In this document: positions 44,352 through 59,118 of the stretch, piece after piece
Layout: each line of letters starts with the position of its first letter
Position numbering within the stretch: the first letter of the stretch is position 1
From: Paracoccaceae bacterium
GTDB lineage: Bacteria > Pseudomonadota > Alphaproteobacteria > Rhodobacterales > Rhodobacteraceae
NCBI GenBank assembly: GCA_014654775.1
Contig: JACVZW010000007.1
Span: 186,001-250,000 of the forward strand
Length of the DNA stretch: 64,000 nt
Direction of reading: 5' to 3'
The notes under the pieces: generated by a model
Seen by the model: the letters and a program-made list of their open reading frames with translations, nothing else
The model's database searches: none
What the model was told of the DNA's origin: nothing
Program-made: the position numbers and the translations under genes

Positions 44352-45215
44352 TCAATCGGCCCCGACCGCAATTCGCTGCTGCGCGATGACCCGCGCCTTG
44401 GCCAGCAGCGCCTGCGCGCTCACCACATGCAGGTTCTCGACGATCCGCCCGTCCAACACCGCCACGCCTTGCCCCTGCGCTTGCGCCGCGTTGAAGGCGG
44501 CGATCTGGCGCTCGGCCAGATCCACCTCCTCCGCGCTCGGCGCGAAGGCGGCGTTGGCGATCTCCACCTGCGCGGGATGGATCAGCGTCTTGCCGTCAAA
44601 CCCCATGTCGCGCCCCTGCGCGCACTCCGCGCGCAGCCCCGCCTCATCCCGGAACGCGTTGTAGACCCCGTCCACGATCACCCGACCCTGCGCCTTCGCC
44701 GCCAGCAGGCACAGCCCCAGCCCCGTTATCAACGGCATCCGGTCTGCGCGGAACCGGCTGCCCAACTCCTTGGCCAGATCGTTCGTTCCCATCACCATCC
44801 CCTCCAGCCGGGGATGGGCCGCGATTGCGGCGGCATTCAGCATCCCCGCCGCCGTCTCCATCATCGCCCAAAGCGGCTTGTCCCCCGCCACCGCCGCCAC
44901 GGCATCCAGATCGGCAGGCCCGTTCACCTTGGGCACAAGGATCGCCTCCACCCCCGGATGGGCCGCGAAGGCCGCCGCATCGTCCCGTCCCCAAGGAGTG
45001 TCGAACCCGTTGACCCGCACGATCCGGGCGCGTGGGGCATACTCCACCTCGTCCAGAAACCGCGCCAGCGTCGCCCGCGCCGCCGCCTTCTCCTCCGGTG
45101 CGACGGCATCCTCCAGATCGAAGATGATCGCATCGACGGCAAGGTCGCGCGCCTTTTCCAGCGCCCGCTCCTTCGACCCGGGGATATAGAGGACAGAACG
45201 GTAAGGCCGGGTCAT
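44352..45215 (-). CDS. mcl2: (3S)-malyl-CoA thioesterase (CitE-like), ethylmalonyl-CoA pathway
   Basis: This 287-residue CitE-family protein is close to Rhodobacter Mcl2. It has PYRSVLYIPGSKERALEKA, DAIIFDLEDAVAPEEKAAAR, WAMMETAAGMLNAAAIAAHPRL and GTNDLAKELGSRFR. Mcl2 hydrolyses (3S)-malyl-CoA to malate at the end of the ethylmalonyl-CoA pathway. It lacks the features of the larger Mcl1 lyase. ATG 45215 was chosen over an in-frame ATG at 45281 because GGAGG lies 6 bases before it and the family starts here. A CGAAAGA palindrome lies just upstream. Acting as a lyase instead cannot be excluded by sequence alone. Confidence 0.86.
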   Translation of the reverse strand: MTRPYRSVLYIPGSKERALEKARDLAVDAIIFDLEDAVAPEEKAAARATLARFLDEVEYAPRARIVRVNGFDTPWGRDDAAAFAAHPGVEAILVPKVNGPADLDAVAAVAGDKPLWAMMETAAGMLNAAAIAAHPRLEGMVMGTNDLAKELGSRFRADRMPLITGLGLCLLAAKAQGRVIVDGVYNAFRDEAGLRAECAQGRDMGFDGKTLIHPAQVEIANAAFAPSAEEVDLAERQIAAFNAAQAQGQGVAVLDGRIVENLHVVSAQALLAKARVIAQQRIAVGAD

Positions 45216-45229
45216 AGGATTCGCCTCCA

Positions 45230-45244
45230 CGAAAGATTCTTTCG
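45230..45244. promoter_or_regulatory. CGAAAGA-T-TCTTTCG palindrome before mcl2, candidate operator
   Basis: Two perfect 7-base arms around a single base lie just 5' of the mcl2 ribosome site. A second dyad, CGGCAA-N8-TTGCCG (45270-45289), lies 26 bases farther upstream between mcl2 and the TauE-like gene. Either could be an operator for the C2-assimilation gene. Confidence 0.45.
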
Positions 45245-45310
45245 TCCAAAGGCACCATTCCGGAAGTTTCGGCAAGACCAAAATTGCCGCAGCGCAGCAA
45301 AAACCCTACC

Positions 45311-47201
<1,891 letters not shown>

Positions 47202-47226
47202 TCGCCAAACCCATGCTAACCCAAGG

Positions 47227-47251
47227 GGGCGTTCCGCAAGGAACGCCCTTC
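47227..47251 (+). terminator. Hairpin terminator after mdh
   Basis: GGGCGTTCC-GCAA-GGAACGCCC is a perfect 9-bp stem with a stable tetraloop, followed by TTCTTCCTTTCT. It starts 26 bases after the mdh stop and before the small gene at 47275. Confidence 0.85.
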
Positions 47252-47274
47252 TTCCTTTCTGAAAGGCCTGCCCC

Positions 47275-47442
47275 ATGGACTACGGCAAGAACGGCAATCC
47301 CAAAGCCGCCAAAGACAGCCACCACCCGCTCGACCAACCCCGCCGCGGCGCGCCCAAGGGCGACACCAAGGCCGAGGCGAAAAAGGCCGAACTCCTGGCC
47401 CGCATGAAGGCCGCCGCCGAGGCGCGCAAGTCGCAGGACTGA
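47275..47442 (+). CDS. Small basic Lys/Ala-rich protein of unknown function
   Basis: This 55-codon open frame begins MDYGKNGNPKAAKDSHHP, then RRGAPKGDTKAEAKKAELLARMKAAAEARKSQD in two parts, giving a highly charged, probably helical C-terminal half. Codons follow the GC-rich usage of the neighbours (third position nearly always G or C). It lies 33 bases after the mdh terminator hairpin, and no strong ribosome site is visible (GAAAGG lies about 8 bases before the ATG). I recognise no family. Confidence 0.6.
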   Translation: MDYGKNGNPKAAKDSHHPLDQPRRGAPKGDTKAEAKKAELLARMKAAAEARKSQD

Positions 47443-47530
47443 TCCCCGCGCGGCCGTCCCCCGACGGCCCTGCGCAAATGGCCCTGCGCAGACGGCCCCC
47501 CCATTCGGCCACCCCCTGACGGAGGCCCCC

Positions 47531-48727
47531 ATGCCCCTTTCTCCCAAAACCCTTTTCCTCGCCACCCTGTTCCTCGCCCCGCTTCCCGCCCTCGCACAGG
47601 ACCTCTCGGCCGAGATCGCGGCGCAGGGCCTCACCGCCACCGAGGCCCGCCTCGCCGCCCTGCCCGCCGCAACCGAAGCCGACCGCTTCGCCCTTGGCGG
47701 CATCCGCTTCCTGCGCGCGATCGAGACCACCTTCCAAACCCGCTACCGCACTGGGATGGATGACCCCACCGGGATGCTGCCCCTCCTGCGCCTCAACGCA
47801 GGCGCCGCTCCCGAGGCAGTCTTCCAACCCGGCGACGTCGCCGCCCTCTTCGCACAGGCCGCCACCGACATGGCCGCCGCCCGCGACCCCTTGCAAGGCC
47901 TCGACACCGGCCCAGACTTCACCGTCGAAATCCGCCTTGCCGACCTCTGGTTCGACGTCAACGCCGACGGCACGCGCAGCCCCGACGAAGACCTGCTGCA
48001 ACTCCTCGGCCCCAGCCTTCTCGGTTTCCGCTGGTTCGACCGCGATCCCGCCGCCCCCGCCCCCGTGATCCGCTTCGACCGCGCCGATGCGGCATGGCTT
48101 GCGGCCTATACCCATCTTCTCGAAGGCGTGGCCAACACCGTCCTCGCCTATGATCCGACCGACGCCCTCACCCGCGCCGCCGCCACGCGCGACGGCATGG
48201 CCGCGCTGTCGCCCCCCGCCTTCTCTGAATACGACCTGTTCGCCCCCGGCCTCGACGCGCTCTGGGTGATCCTCGAAGCGCTGGACCAACAGCCCGACGC
48301 CGCCCGCCTGACCGCCGCCCGCGACCAATTCCTGTCCATGGTGGCCGCGAACCGCGCCTTCTGGGCAGCGGTGGAGGGCGAGACCGACAACAACGCCGAA
48401 TGGCTCCCCAATGCCCGTCAGACCTCGGCCCTCGGCCTCACGCTGCCGCCCGCGACGGGGGCGACATGGCTCGCCGTCCTCGCCGATGGCGAGGCGCTGC
48501 TGAAGGGCGAGAAACTGATCCCCTACTGGCGTCTGGGCGACGGCGCAGGCGTGAACCTCGGCCGCATGTTCACCGACCCCGCGCCGATCGACGTGAAGGA
48601 CTGGATACAGGGCGCAGGTGCCCTGCCCTATCTGGAACAGGGCGAAACCGTCAGCGCCGAAAGCTGGTCGCGCTTTCAGGGCATGATGGGCGGCGACGCG
48701 ATGCTGATGGCAGTCTGGCTGAACTGA
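47531..48727 (+). CDS. Secreted conserved protein of unknown function
   Basis: This 398-residue protein has a clear signal peptide (SPKTLFLATLFLAPLPALAQDLS, cleavage after ALA). The mature part is soluble and mostly helical, with RFALGGIRFLRAIETTFQTRYRTG and an EF-hand-like loop DVNADGTRSPDEDL near residue 145. DLFAPGLDALWVILEALDQ and LIPYWRLGDGAGVNLGRMF follow. I do not recognise a named domain. The single calcium-loop-like segment suggests metal binding only weakly. Two REP-like palindromes follow its stop. Confidence 0.75.
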   Translation: MPLSPKTLFLATLFLAPLPALAQDLSAEIAAQGLTATEARLAALPAATEADRFALGGIRFLRAIETTFQTRYRTGMDDPTGMLPLLRLNAGAAPEAVFQPGDVAALFAQAATDMAAARDPLQGLDTGPDFTVEIRLADLWFDVNADGTRSPDEDLLQLLGPSLLGFRWFDRDPAAPAPVIRFDRADAAWLAAYTHLLEGVANTVLAYDPTDALTRAAATRDGMAALSPPAFSEYDLFAPGLDALWVILEALDQQPDAARLTAARDQFLSMVAANRAFWAAVEGETDNNAEWLPNARQTSALGLTLPPATGATWLAVLADGEALLKGEKLIPYWRLGDGAGVNLGRMFTDPAPIDVKDWIQGAGALPYLEQGETVSAESWSRFQGMMGGDAMLMAVWLN

Positions 48728-48732
48728 AGGGG

Positions 48733-48801
48733 AAGATGGGCCGAAAGGCCCATCCTACGACCAACGTCGACCCGTAGGATGGGCCATCCGGCCCATCCTC
48801 C
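48733..48801. repeat. REP-like palindromes 3 and 4 (pair)
   Basis: The first unit (48733-48758) is GATGGGCC-GAAA-GGCCCATC with only one full GTAG end. The second (48774-48801) is GTAGGATGGGCC-ATCC-GGCCCATCCTCC. Fifteen bases separate them. They follow the secreted-protein gene and, having GAAA loops or near-perfect stems, could also act as 3'-end hairpins. Confidence 0.82.
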
Positions 48802-48870
48802 CCAAGGCCAACCTGTGCAGCACCGCACCATTAACCACGATTCCCTGCGCCACTCTCTCCGAATTTGTAT

Positions 48871-48911
48871 GTACACTTTGCTGCACAGAATGCGGCACAA
48901 CATCCGGCACA
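48871..48911. promoter_or_regulatory. GCACA array 1: four repeats at exact 12-bp intervals, upstream of pepT
   Basis: The pentamers begin at 48871 (GTACA), 48883, 48895 and 48907 (all GCACA), each 12 bases apart. Intervening bases are partly conserved with array 2 (59606-59646): CTGCACA-nnn-TGCGGCACA-nnn-TCCGGCACA is common to both. The array lies 99 bases upstream of the pepT start and just past REP-like copies 3 and 4. A cooperatively bound activator or repressor is a likely explanation. Confidence 0.6.
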
Positions 48912-49009
48912 ACCGTTTTTCCCCAACCAACTGAAACCAAAACAAAATCCCGCAACAGATTGACTTCCCCCCGCCGCAGCCGCCACATCCCGCCAAGGGA
49001 GATCGCAGA

Positions 49010-50251
49010 ATGACCGCACGCACCGAAGACCTCGCCGCCCGCCTGATGCGCTACTGCGCCATCGACACACAATCCGATGCCGACAGCCCGTCGCAACCCT
49101 CCACCGCAATCCAACTGACCCTTGCCATTCTGCTGGTCGAGGAACTCAAGCAGATCGGCGCCGCCGATATCCGCCTCACCGATTACGGCACCGTGCTGGC
49201 CACCATTCCTGCAACGGCAGAAGGCCCCACCATCGGCTTCCTCGCCCATATGGACACCGCCCCCCAGTTCAACGCCACCGGCGTGAAACCCCGCCTCATC
49301 CGCGGCTACAACGGCGGCGCGATCAGCTATCCTGACGATCCGACCCTCACTCTCACCCCAGAATCCTCACCCAACCTGTTGAAAAAGCTGGGCCATGACA
49401 TCATCACCGCCTCCGGCACCACCCTCCTTGGAGCCGATGACAAGGCCGGCATCGCCATCCTCCTTCACACCGCCGAAACGCTCCTGAAAGACCCGGCCAT
49501 CCCCCACGGCCCTATCCGCCTCGCCTTCACACCAGACGAAGAAATCGGTCGCGGCGTCGACAAGCGCCTTCCGCAAGACCTCGCCGTCGACTGGGCCTAT
49601 ACCTTCGACGGCGGCGAGGCGGGCGAAATCGAATATGAAACCTTCTCCGCCGACGGGGCAGAGGTCAAAATCGAAGGCGTCTCGATCCATCCGGGCTGGG
49701 CCAAGGGCAAGATGGTCAACGCCATCCACCTCGCCGCCAAGATCATCGCGGCGCTGCCGCAGCACACGATGCTCCCCGAACTCACCGATGGCCGCGACGG
49801 CTTCCTCCATGCAACCGAGATGGCAGGCGGCTCCTCCGCCATGACGCTCCGCTTCATCCTGCGCGATTTCGAACGCGATGGACTTGAGGCGAAAGGGAAA
49901 ATCCTCCGCGCCGTCTGTGATGCCGTGCAGGCAGGCGAACCCCGCGCCCGCATCACCTGCACCATCACGCCGCAATATCGCAACATGCGCTATTGGTTGG
50001 AAAAGGACATGCGCCCCGTGACGCTGGCGCAGGACGCCTGCCGCGACATCGGCCTTGACCCCATCTCCGTCCCCATCCGCGGCGGCACCGATGGGTCAAG
50101 GCTCACCGAAATGGGCGTCCCCTGCCCCAACCTCTTCACAGGCATGCAGGAAATTCACGGGCCACTGGAATGGGTCTCGGTGCAGGACATGGAACGCGCC
50201 TCGGACCTGATGCTCGCCCTTCTGCGCCGCGCCGCGGCGCAGCACAGGTAG
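49010..50251 (+). CDS. pepT: Peptidase T (tripeptide aminopeptidase, M20 family)
   Basis: This 413-residue dinuclear zinc peptidase removes the N-terminal residue from tripeptides. Metal and catalytic motifs are visible in order: FLAHMDTAPQ, LLGADDKAGIAIL, FTPDEEIGRG, TFDGGEAGEIEYE and GGTDGSRLTEMG...NLFTGMQEIHGPLEW. The stop TAG is supplied by REP-like copy 5. GGGAGATCGCAGA precedes the ATG at 49010. Confidence 0.93.
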   Translation: MTARTEDLAARLMRYCAIDTQSDADSPSQPSTAIQLTLAILLVEELKQIGAADIRLTDYGTVLATIPATAEGPTIGFLAHMDTAPQFNATGVKPRLIRGYNGGAISYPDDPTLTLTPESSPNLLKKLGHDIITASGTTLLGADDKAGIAILLHTAETLLKDPAIPHGPIRLAFTPDEEIGRGVDKRLPQDLAVDWAYTFDGGEAGEIEYETFSADGAEVKIEGVSIHPGWAKGKMVNAIHLAAKIIAALPQHTMLPELTDGRDGFLHATEMAGGSSAMTLRFILRDFERDGLEAKGKILRAVCDAVQAGEPRARITCTITPQYRNMRYWLEKDMRPVTLAQDACRDIGLDPISVPIRGGTDGSRLTEMGVPCPNLFTGMQEIHGPLEWVSVQDMERASDLMLALLRRAAAQHR

Positions 50252-50275
50252 GATGGGCAATGCTGCCCATCCTAC
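50248..50275. repeat. REP-like palindrome 5, containing the pepT stop codon
   Basis: GTAGGATGGGCA-ATGC-TGCCCATCCTAC is a perfect 12-bp inverted repeat. Its TAG (50249-50251) ends pepT and its 3' end is one base before the methyltransferase ATG, so the repeat fills the whole gap. Confidence 0.85.
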
Positions 50276-50276
50276 G

Positions 50277-50945
50277 ATGAAACACCCCTCCCCCTACGCC
50301 GCCCCCGGCTTCTACGACAAGGCCCTGCGCGACGGCCGCCACCGCGACATCGTCGGCGGCCGCTGGGACGAAACCCCGCGCATCGTGCTGCCGCTCCTCA
50401 CCCTGCACGGCCTGACCCCGGACGACCACCTCCTCGACATCGGCGCGGGCGCCCTCCGCCTCGGTCGCCACCTCGCCCCACAGGTGGCGGCCTATTGGGC
50501 CACCGACGCCTCCCGCGCCCTGATGCTTAAGGGTTGGGAAACCGAACTGGACGACCCTACCCGAAACCGCTTGCCGCAGGACCATCTGATCGAAGACGCC
50601 GCCTTCACCTACCCCGACATCCCCGACAGCATCACCTTCGCCCTCGCCTTCGCCGTCTTCACCCACCTCCCGGCGCAAGATCTTCACACTGCTTTAACCA
50701 ACCTCCGCCCCCGCTTCCCGCGCCTGCGCCGGATCATCTTCACCGCCTTCCTCGCCCCCGAAGGCCATGCGGGGCCCCACCGCCAGCCCGACGGCGTCGT
50801 CACCCATCCCGACCGCTTTCCTTGGCACTTGACAGAGCAGCATGTGACCGCCATCGCCACTGCCGCAGGCTTTGCCGCCACCGCCCATCCCCATCGCCTG
50901 CCGCGCGGGCAGGTGATGTTCACCGCCGATCCGCTCGCCCCGTAG
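50277..50945 (+). CDS. Class I SAM-dependent methyltransferase-like protein
   Basis: This 222-residue protein has LLDIGAGALRLGRHLAPQVAAYWATDAS (motif I and II region, about residues 57-84) and FALAFAVFTHLPAQDLHTAL, typical of Rossmann-fold methyltransferases. The substrate is unknown. ATG 50277 was chosen because the longer in-frame start at 50253 would translate the REP-like element. REP-like copy 6 provides its stop codon TAG. Confidence 0.72.
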   Translation: MKHPSPYAAPGFYDKALRDGRHRDIVGGRWDETPRIVLPLLTLHGLTPDDHLLDIGAGALRLGRHLAPQVAAYWATDASRALMLKGWETELDDPTRNRLPQDHLIEDAAFTYPDIPDSITFALAFAVFTHLPAQDLHTALTNLRPRFPRLRRIIFTAFLAPEGHAGPHRQPDGVVTHPDRFPWHLTEQHVTAIATAAGFAATAHPHRLPRGQVMFTADPLAP

Positions 50946-50967
50946 GATGGGCTGTATGGCCCATCCG
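50942..50967. repeat. REP-like palindrome 6 (degenerate), containing the methyltransferase stop codon
   Basis: GTAGGATGGGC-TGTAT-GGCCCATCCG keeps the left arm but only part of the right arm. The TAG at 50943-50945 is the stop of the preceding gene. Confidence 0.7.
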
Positions 50968-51016
50968 GACGGATAGCCCCCCGCGAATCATCCTTTATCG
51001 CTAACGGTTTCACCGT

Positions 51017-51047
51017 TGTGATCACACTTTTTCGACGTGTGATCACA
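51017..51047. promoter_or_regulatory. Tandem TGTGATCACA boxes upstream of sucC, 21-bp spacing
   Basis: Perfect TGTGATCACA at 51017-51026 and 51038-51047, centres 21 bp apart, 108 bases upstream of the sucC start. AACGG-TTTCA-CCGTT overlaps the left side (51003-51017). The same pair with equal spacing precedes sdhC (41480-41510). Confidence 0.72.
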
Positions 51048-51154
51048 AAATGCCGTTTTTTCGCCGGAAACGACGGCATACCATAGAATACCGTTTCATC
51101 CCCACCCCGTTCCATGGCATTCCACCGCAAAACCACAGCGATGGGACGGCTCAG

Positions 51155-52348
<1,194 letters not shown>

Positions 52349-52352
52349 TCCA

Positions 52353-53237
52353 ATGGCCGTTCTCGTCAACGAAAACACCCGCGTCATTTGTCAGGGCTTC
52401 ACCGGCAGCCAAGGCACCTTCCACTCCGAACAGGCCATCGCCTACGGGACCAAGATGGTCGGCGGGGTCACACCAGGCAAAGGCGGCAGCACGCATCTTA
52501 ACCTGCCGGTATTCGATTCCGTGCATGAAGCGAAGGCCACAACGCAGGCCAACGCCACCGTGATCTACGTCCCCCCGCCCTTCGCCGCAGACAGTATCCT
52601 CGAGGCGATCGATGCCGAGATGGAATTGATCGTCTGCATCACCGAAGGCATCCCGGTGCTGGACATGATGAAGGTGAAGCGCGCGCTGGAAGGGTCGAAA
52701 TCCCGCCTGATCGGGCCGAACTGCCCCGGCGTGATCACGCCGGGTGCCTGCAAGATCGGCATCATGCCCGGCCACATCCACCAGCGCGGCTCGGTCGGCG
52801 TGGTCTCGCGCTCCGGCACGCTCACCTATGAGGCCGTCAAGCAGACCACCGACCTCGGCCTCGGCCAGTCCTCTGCCGTGGGCATCGGCGGCGACCCGAT
52901 CAAGGGCACCGAACATATCGACGTGCTGGAAATGTTCCTCGCCGACCCCGAAACCCAGTCGATCATCATGATCGGCGAAATCGGTGGCAGCGCCGAAGAA
53001 GAGGCCGCGCAGTTCCTCATGGATGAGGCGAAACGCGGCCGCGCCAAGCCTTGCGCGGGCTTTATCGCGGGCCGCACCGCCCCGCCCGGCCGTCGCATGG
53101 GTCATGCTGGCGCGATCGTTGCAGGGGGCAAGGGCGACGCGGAGTCGAAGATCGAGGCGATGCGCGCCGCAGGCATCGTGGTGGCCGACAGCCCCGCGAC
53201 GCTGGGCGAGGCGGTGATGAAGGCGATCGGCAAGTAA
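52353..53237 (+). CDS. sucD: Succinyl-CoA synthetase alpha subunit
   Basis: This 294-residue subunit binds CoA and carries the phosphorylated histidine, seen in [16 protein letters not shown] (near residue 250). CoA-side features are [21 protein letters not shown] and [19 protein letters not shown]; the [19 protein letters not shown] loop follows. It starts 4 bases after sucC. Unusually, a small membrane protein gene and a glycosyltransferase gene follow, before sucA. Confidence 0.97.
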   Translation: MAVLVNENTRVICQGFTGSQGTFHSEQAIAYGTKMVGGVTPGKGGSTHLNLPVFDSVHEAKATTQANATVIYVPPPFAADSILEAIDAEMELIVCITEGIPVLDMMKVKRALEGSKSRLIGPNCPGVITPGACKIGIMPGHIHQRGSVGVVSRSGTLTYEAVKQTTDLGLGQSSAVGIGGDPIKGTEHIDVLEMFLADPETQSIIMIGEIGGSAEEEAAQFLMDEAKRGRAKPCAGFIAGRTAPPGRRMGHAGAIVAGGKGDAESKIEAMRAAGIVVADSPATLGEAVMKAIGK

Positions 53238-53264
53238 AGGAACAGGGCGATGGAGGAGACGACG

Positions 53265-53402
53265 ATGGACATCCGCACGAAGACGGTCATGGCGTCTTTC
53301 CTCGCCCTGCTCGGGCTGCTCGCCCTCGCCGCCTGGACATCCCTCGGCCAAGCCGAACCCAACCGCGCCCTCCACGGCGCGGTGTTCGGGCAGATGAAAT
53401 GA
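53265..53402 (+). CDS. Small single-pass membrane protein
   Basis: This 45-residue protein starts MDIRTKTVMASFLALLGLLALAAWTSLG, giving a hydrophobic segment of about 18 residues, and ends in LHGAVFGQMK. GGAGGA lies 7 bases before ATG 53265; an in-frame ATG 15 bases upstream with AAGGAAC before it is also possible. It begins 27 bases after sucD and is probably on the same transcript. I recognise no family. Confidence 0.55.
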   Translation: MDIRTKTVMASFLALLGLLALAAWTSLGQAEPNRALHGAVFGQMK

Positions 53403-53433
53403 ACTAGGACAGGATCGGGGACCGCGCCGCGCG

Positions 53434-54750
53434 ATGGAACCAGAATTGAGCCAGTCAGGACGCCCGTCACTAAAGACTGCCGCCCCACTGGCGGCAGCGG
53501 TGGTTCTTGTTCTGCCGGTCGGTGCGATTCATCCCAGAACCGGCGGCGGTCAGCGATCTGGCATCCTATTCGACGCGCTGAAGAAGGTCGGCGACGTCGT
53601 CGTGATCATTCTTTCCGAGCGAGGGGTCGACGGGGCCGAAGTCTTTTTCCCCGGAGCCCGTCGGGTCGTTTCTTTCACGACGCTCGCGATGGCGGCTCCA
53701 CCGGCAAATGCAGCGCTTCGGGCACTTCTGGCCGTCAACCGCTTCCTGTTTCCCGGCCGTACCTTCGCAACACAGGAAGCTCTGTCGGCAGCGATCCTGC
53801 GCGAATTTGACCAGTGGGATGATGCAGGACCCTCGACCGGACCGCGGATCGTCGCTGCGCGCTATGCGCGCACATTTGCGATAACCGGCCTTCGTGCCTG
53901 TCCCGAACGCGGTCTCTTCACCTGTCTCGACATTGACGATCGCGACGACCACAAGATCGACCTGCAAATCCGTCGCAGACTGGGCACCCTGCTCAGCAAC
54001 CTTACTGGGCTCCTTTGGCGCCGCCGCTTCGTGAAAGCGTTGCAGGGCACACTGTCACGCGCCTCGATCCTTTTCCTCGCCAAGGCAGACGACTTTTTTG
54101 ACATAGCGACCCCGTCACAGTTCGTCATGCCGAACGTCCCCTTCCTTGCCCCGGATCCAACTGCCATGGTTCTGGTCGAAGGGACCACCGAAACCCTCCT
54201 CTTCGTCGGCAGTGCTGGTCACCGCCCCAACCTCGCCGGCGTGACATGGTTCCTGCGGGCCTGCTGGCCCGCCATTCGGGCTGCCCGGCCCGCCGCGCGG
54301 TTCCGGATTGTGGGGCTTGGCGACTGGTCCGCCCTTCCTGCCGACCTCGCCGCACAGCCCGGGGTCGAGGTGGTGGGCGGCGTCGATGACCTCGCCCCGG
54401 AATACGGGCAGGCCCGCGCCGCGATCTGCCCCATCCTCGAGGGCGCGGGCTCCCAGATCAAAGTGATCGAGGCCTGTGCCTATGGCCGCCCCGTCGTCAG
54501 CACCGCCTTCGCCTCCGGCGGCTTCGGCCCCGAGATCGAGCGCGCCCTCAGCGTCGCCTCAGATCCGGCCGGGTTCGCGCAAGCCTGCATCGACCTTCTT
54601 GCCGATCCGGCTCGGGCCGCCCGTCAGGGCGCGACCTTGCGCGCGCTGCAGCAGGCGACCCATTCTCGCGAGGCAGTCGAGAACCTCATCGTCACCACGC
54701 TGACCGATCTCGTCGCATCGGTCGGCCCACATCGGAAGGTGCCGTCCTGA
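53434..54750 (+). CDS. Glycosyltransferase family 4-like protein, probably acquired
   Basis: This 438-residue protein has a GT-B layout. The N-terminal half has VVLVLPVGAIHPRTGGGQRSGILFDAL, and the C-terminal half has LLFVGSAGHRPNLAGVTWFLRACWPAI, RFRIVGLGDWS and AAICPILEGAGSQIKVIEACAYGRPVVST, the GT4 donor-site region. The 5' half uses codons rare around it (ATA at 53881-53883, more A/T third positions), while the 3' half is normal. It interrupts the usual sucCD-sucAB order. Its acceptor is unknown; a surface polysaccharide is likely. Confidence 0.82.
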   Translation: MEPELSQSGRPSLKTAAPLAAAVVLVLPVGAIHPRTGGGQRSGILFDALKKVGDVVVIILSERGVDGAEVFFPGARRVVSFTTLAMAAPPANAALRALLAVNRFLFPGRTFATQEALSAAILREFDQWDDAGPSTGPRIVAARYARTFAITGLRACPERGLFTCLDIDDRDDHKIDLQIRRRLGTLLSNLTGLLWRRRFVKALQGTLSRASILFLAKADDFFDIATPSQFVMPNVPFLAPDPTAMVLVEGTTETLLFVGSAGHRPNLAGVTWFLRACWPAIRAARPAARFRIVGLGDWSALPADLAAQPGVEVVGGVDDLAPEYGQARAAICPILEGAGSQIKVIEACAYGRPVVSTAFASGGFGPEIERALSVASDPAGFAQACIDLLADPARAARQGATLRALQQATHSREAVENLIVTTLTDLVASVGPHRKVPS

Positions 54751-54847
54751 TGCCGAACCCGACCGCAACCCGTGACCCCATTTTCGTCCGGCCCTCCAGC
54801 CAAACCGTGGCAAGGCCCAATTCCCTTCACGCCCCCGAGGTGCATCC

Positions 54848-57814
<2,967 letters not shown>

Positions 57815-57891
57815 TCCCATCCCGCCCGCGCCACCCCGGCGCGGGCCAGACCCACCGATTGGCGCCCCGAAGCGGCGCGGAGGAACCGAAA

Positions 57892-59115
57892 ATGACCGAT
57901 GTTATGGTGCCAGCCCTTGGCGAAAGCGTGTCCGAAGCGACCGTTTCGACCTGGTTCAAGAAGCCCGGCGATTACGTGAAGCAGGACGAAATGCTGTGTG
58001 AACTCGAGACCGACAAGGTCTCGGTCGAAGTGCCCGCCCCCGTGTCCGGCACGCTGGCCGAAATCCTCGCCCCCGAAGGCGCGACCGTGGCCGCCAATGC
58101 GCGCCTTGCGATCATGACGGAAGGCGGGGCCGCCGCAGCGCCCGCGCCCGCCGCCAAGGCCGCGCCCGCGCCCGCCGCCGCCCCTGCCCCCGCCCCGGCG
58201 GCCAAGGATGTCGAAGACGCCCCCGCCGCCAAAAAGGCGATGGCCGAGGCAGGCCTCTCCCGCGATCAGGTACAGGCGACCGGCCGAGACGGCCGCGTGA
58301 TGAAGGAAGACGTCGCCCGCACCGTGGCCGGGGCCTCTGGTGCCGCGGCCGCCGCCGTGGCGCCTGCGCCCGCCCCCGCCGCCCTCCCCCGCGCGCCCGT
58401 CCCCGCCGACGATGCCGCCCGGGAAGAGCGGGTCAAAATGACCCGCCTGCGCCAGACCATCGCCCGCCGCCTGAAGGACGCGCAGAACACCGCCGCGATG
58501 CTCACGACCTATAACGAGGTCGACATGTCCGGCATCATGGAGTTGCGCAACACCTACAAAGACGCTTTTGAAAAGAAGCACGGGGTGAAAATGGGCTTCA
58601 TGTCCTTCTTCGTGAAGGCCTGCACCCACGCCCTGAAAGAGGTGCCCGAGGTCAATGCCGAAATCGACGGCACTGACATCGTCTACAAGAACTACGTCCA
58701 TATGGGCGTGGCCGTGGGCACGCCCTCGGGCCTCGTCGTCCCGGTCCTGCGTGACGCCGATCAGATGGGCTTCGCCGCCATCGAGAAGAAGATCGCCGAA
58801 CTGGGCATCCGCGCCCGCGACGGCAAACTGTCGATGGCCGAGATGCAGGGCGGGTCCTTCACCATCTCCAACGGCGGCGTCTACGGCTCGCTCATGTCCT
58901 CGCCGATCCTGAACCCGCCGCAATCGGGCATCCTCGGGATGCACAAGATTCAGGACCGCCCCGTGGTCGTGAACGGCCAGATCGTCATCCGCCCGATGAT
59001 GTATCTCGCCCTCTCCTACGACCACCGCATCGTCGACGGCAAAGGTGCCGTGACCTTCCTCGTCCGCGTCAAGGATGCGCTGGAAGACCCGCGCCGATTG
59101 CTCATGGACCTCTGA
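57892..59115 (+). CDS. sucB: Dihydrolipoyllysine succinyltransferase, E2 of 2-oxoglutarate dehydrogenase
   Basis: This 407-residue E2 has one lipoyl domain with the lipoylated lysine in [12 protein letters not shown] (Lys42), an Ala/Pro-rich linker (about residues 78-105), and a peripheral subunit-binding domain ([30 protein letters not shown]). The catalytic core contains [14 protein letters not shown] and [11 protein letters not shown], the family His and Asp. GGAGG lies 8 bases before ATG 57892; longer in-frame starts run into sucA. REP-like copy 7 follows the stop. Confidence 0.96.
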   Translation: MTDVMVPALGESVSEATVSTWFKKPGDYVKQDEMLCELETDKVSVEVPAPVSGTLAEILAPEGATVAANARLAIMTEGGAAAAPAPAAKAAPAPAAAPAPAPAAKDVEDAPAAKKAMAEAGLSRDQVQATGRDGRVMKEDVARTVAGASGAAAAAVAPAPAPAALPRAPVPADDAAREERVKMTRLRQTIARRLKDAQNTAAMLTTYNEVDMSGIMELRNTYKDAFEKKHGVKMGFMSFFVKACTHALKEVPEVNAEIDGTDIVYKNYVHMGVAVGTPSGLVVPVLRDADQMGFAAIEKKIAELGIRARDGKLSMAEMQGGSFTISNGGVYGSLMSSPILNPPQSGILGMHKIQDRPVVVNGQIVIRPMMYLALSYDHRIVDGKGAVTFLVRVKDALEDPRRLLMDL

Positions 59116-59118
59116 CCC

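Noticed and set aside
48871-48911. GCACA array as a CRISPR or tandem-repeat locus
   Set aside because: Units are only 12 bases, there are four of them, and no cas genes are near. A regulatory array fits better.
50253-50276. N-terminal extension of the methyltransferase
   Set aside because: The extra eight codons would be translated from the REP-like palindrome, so ATG 50277 was preferred.
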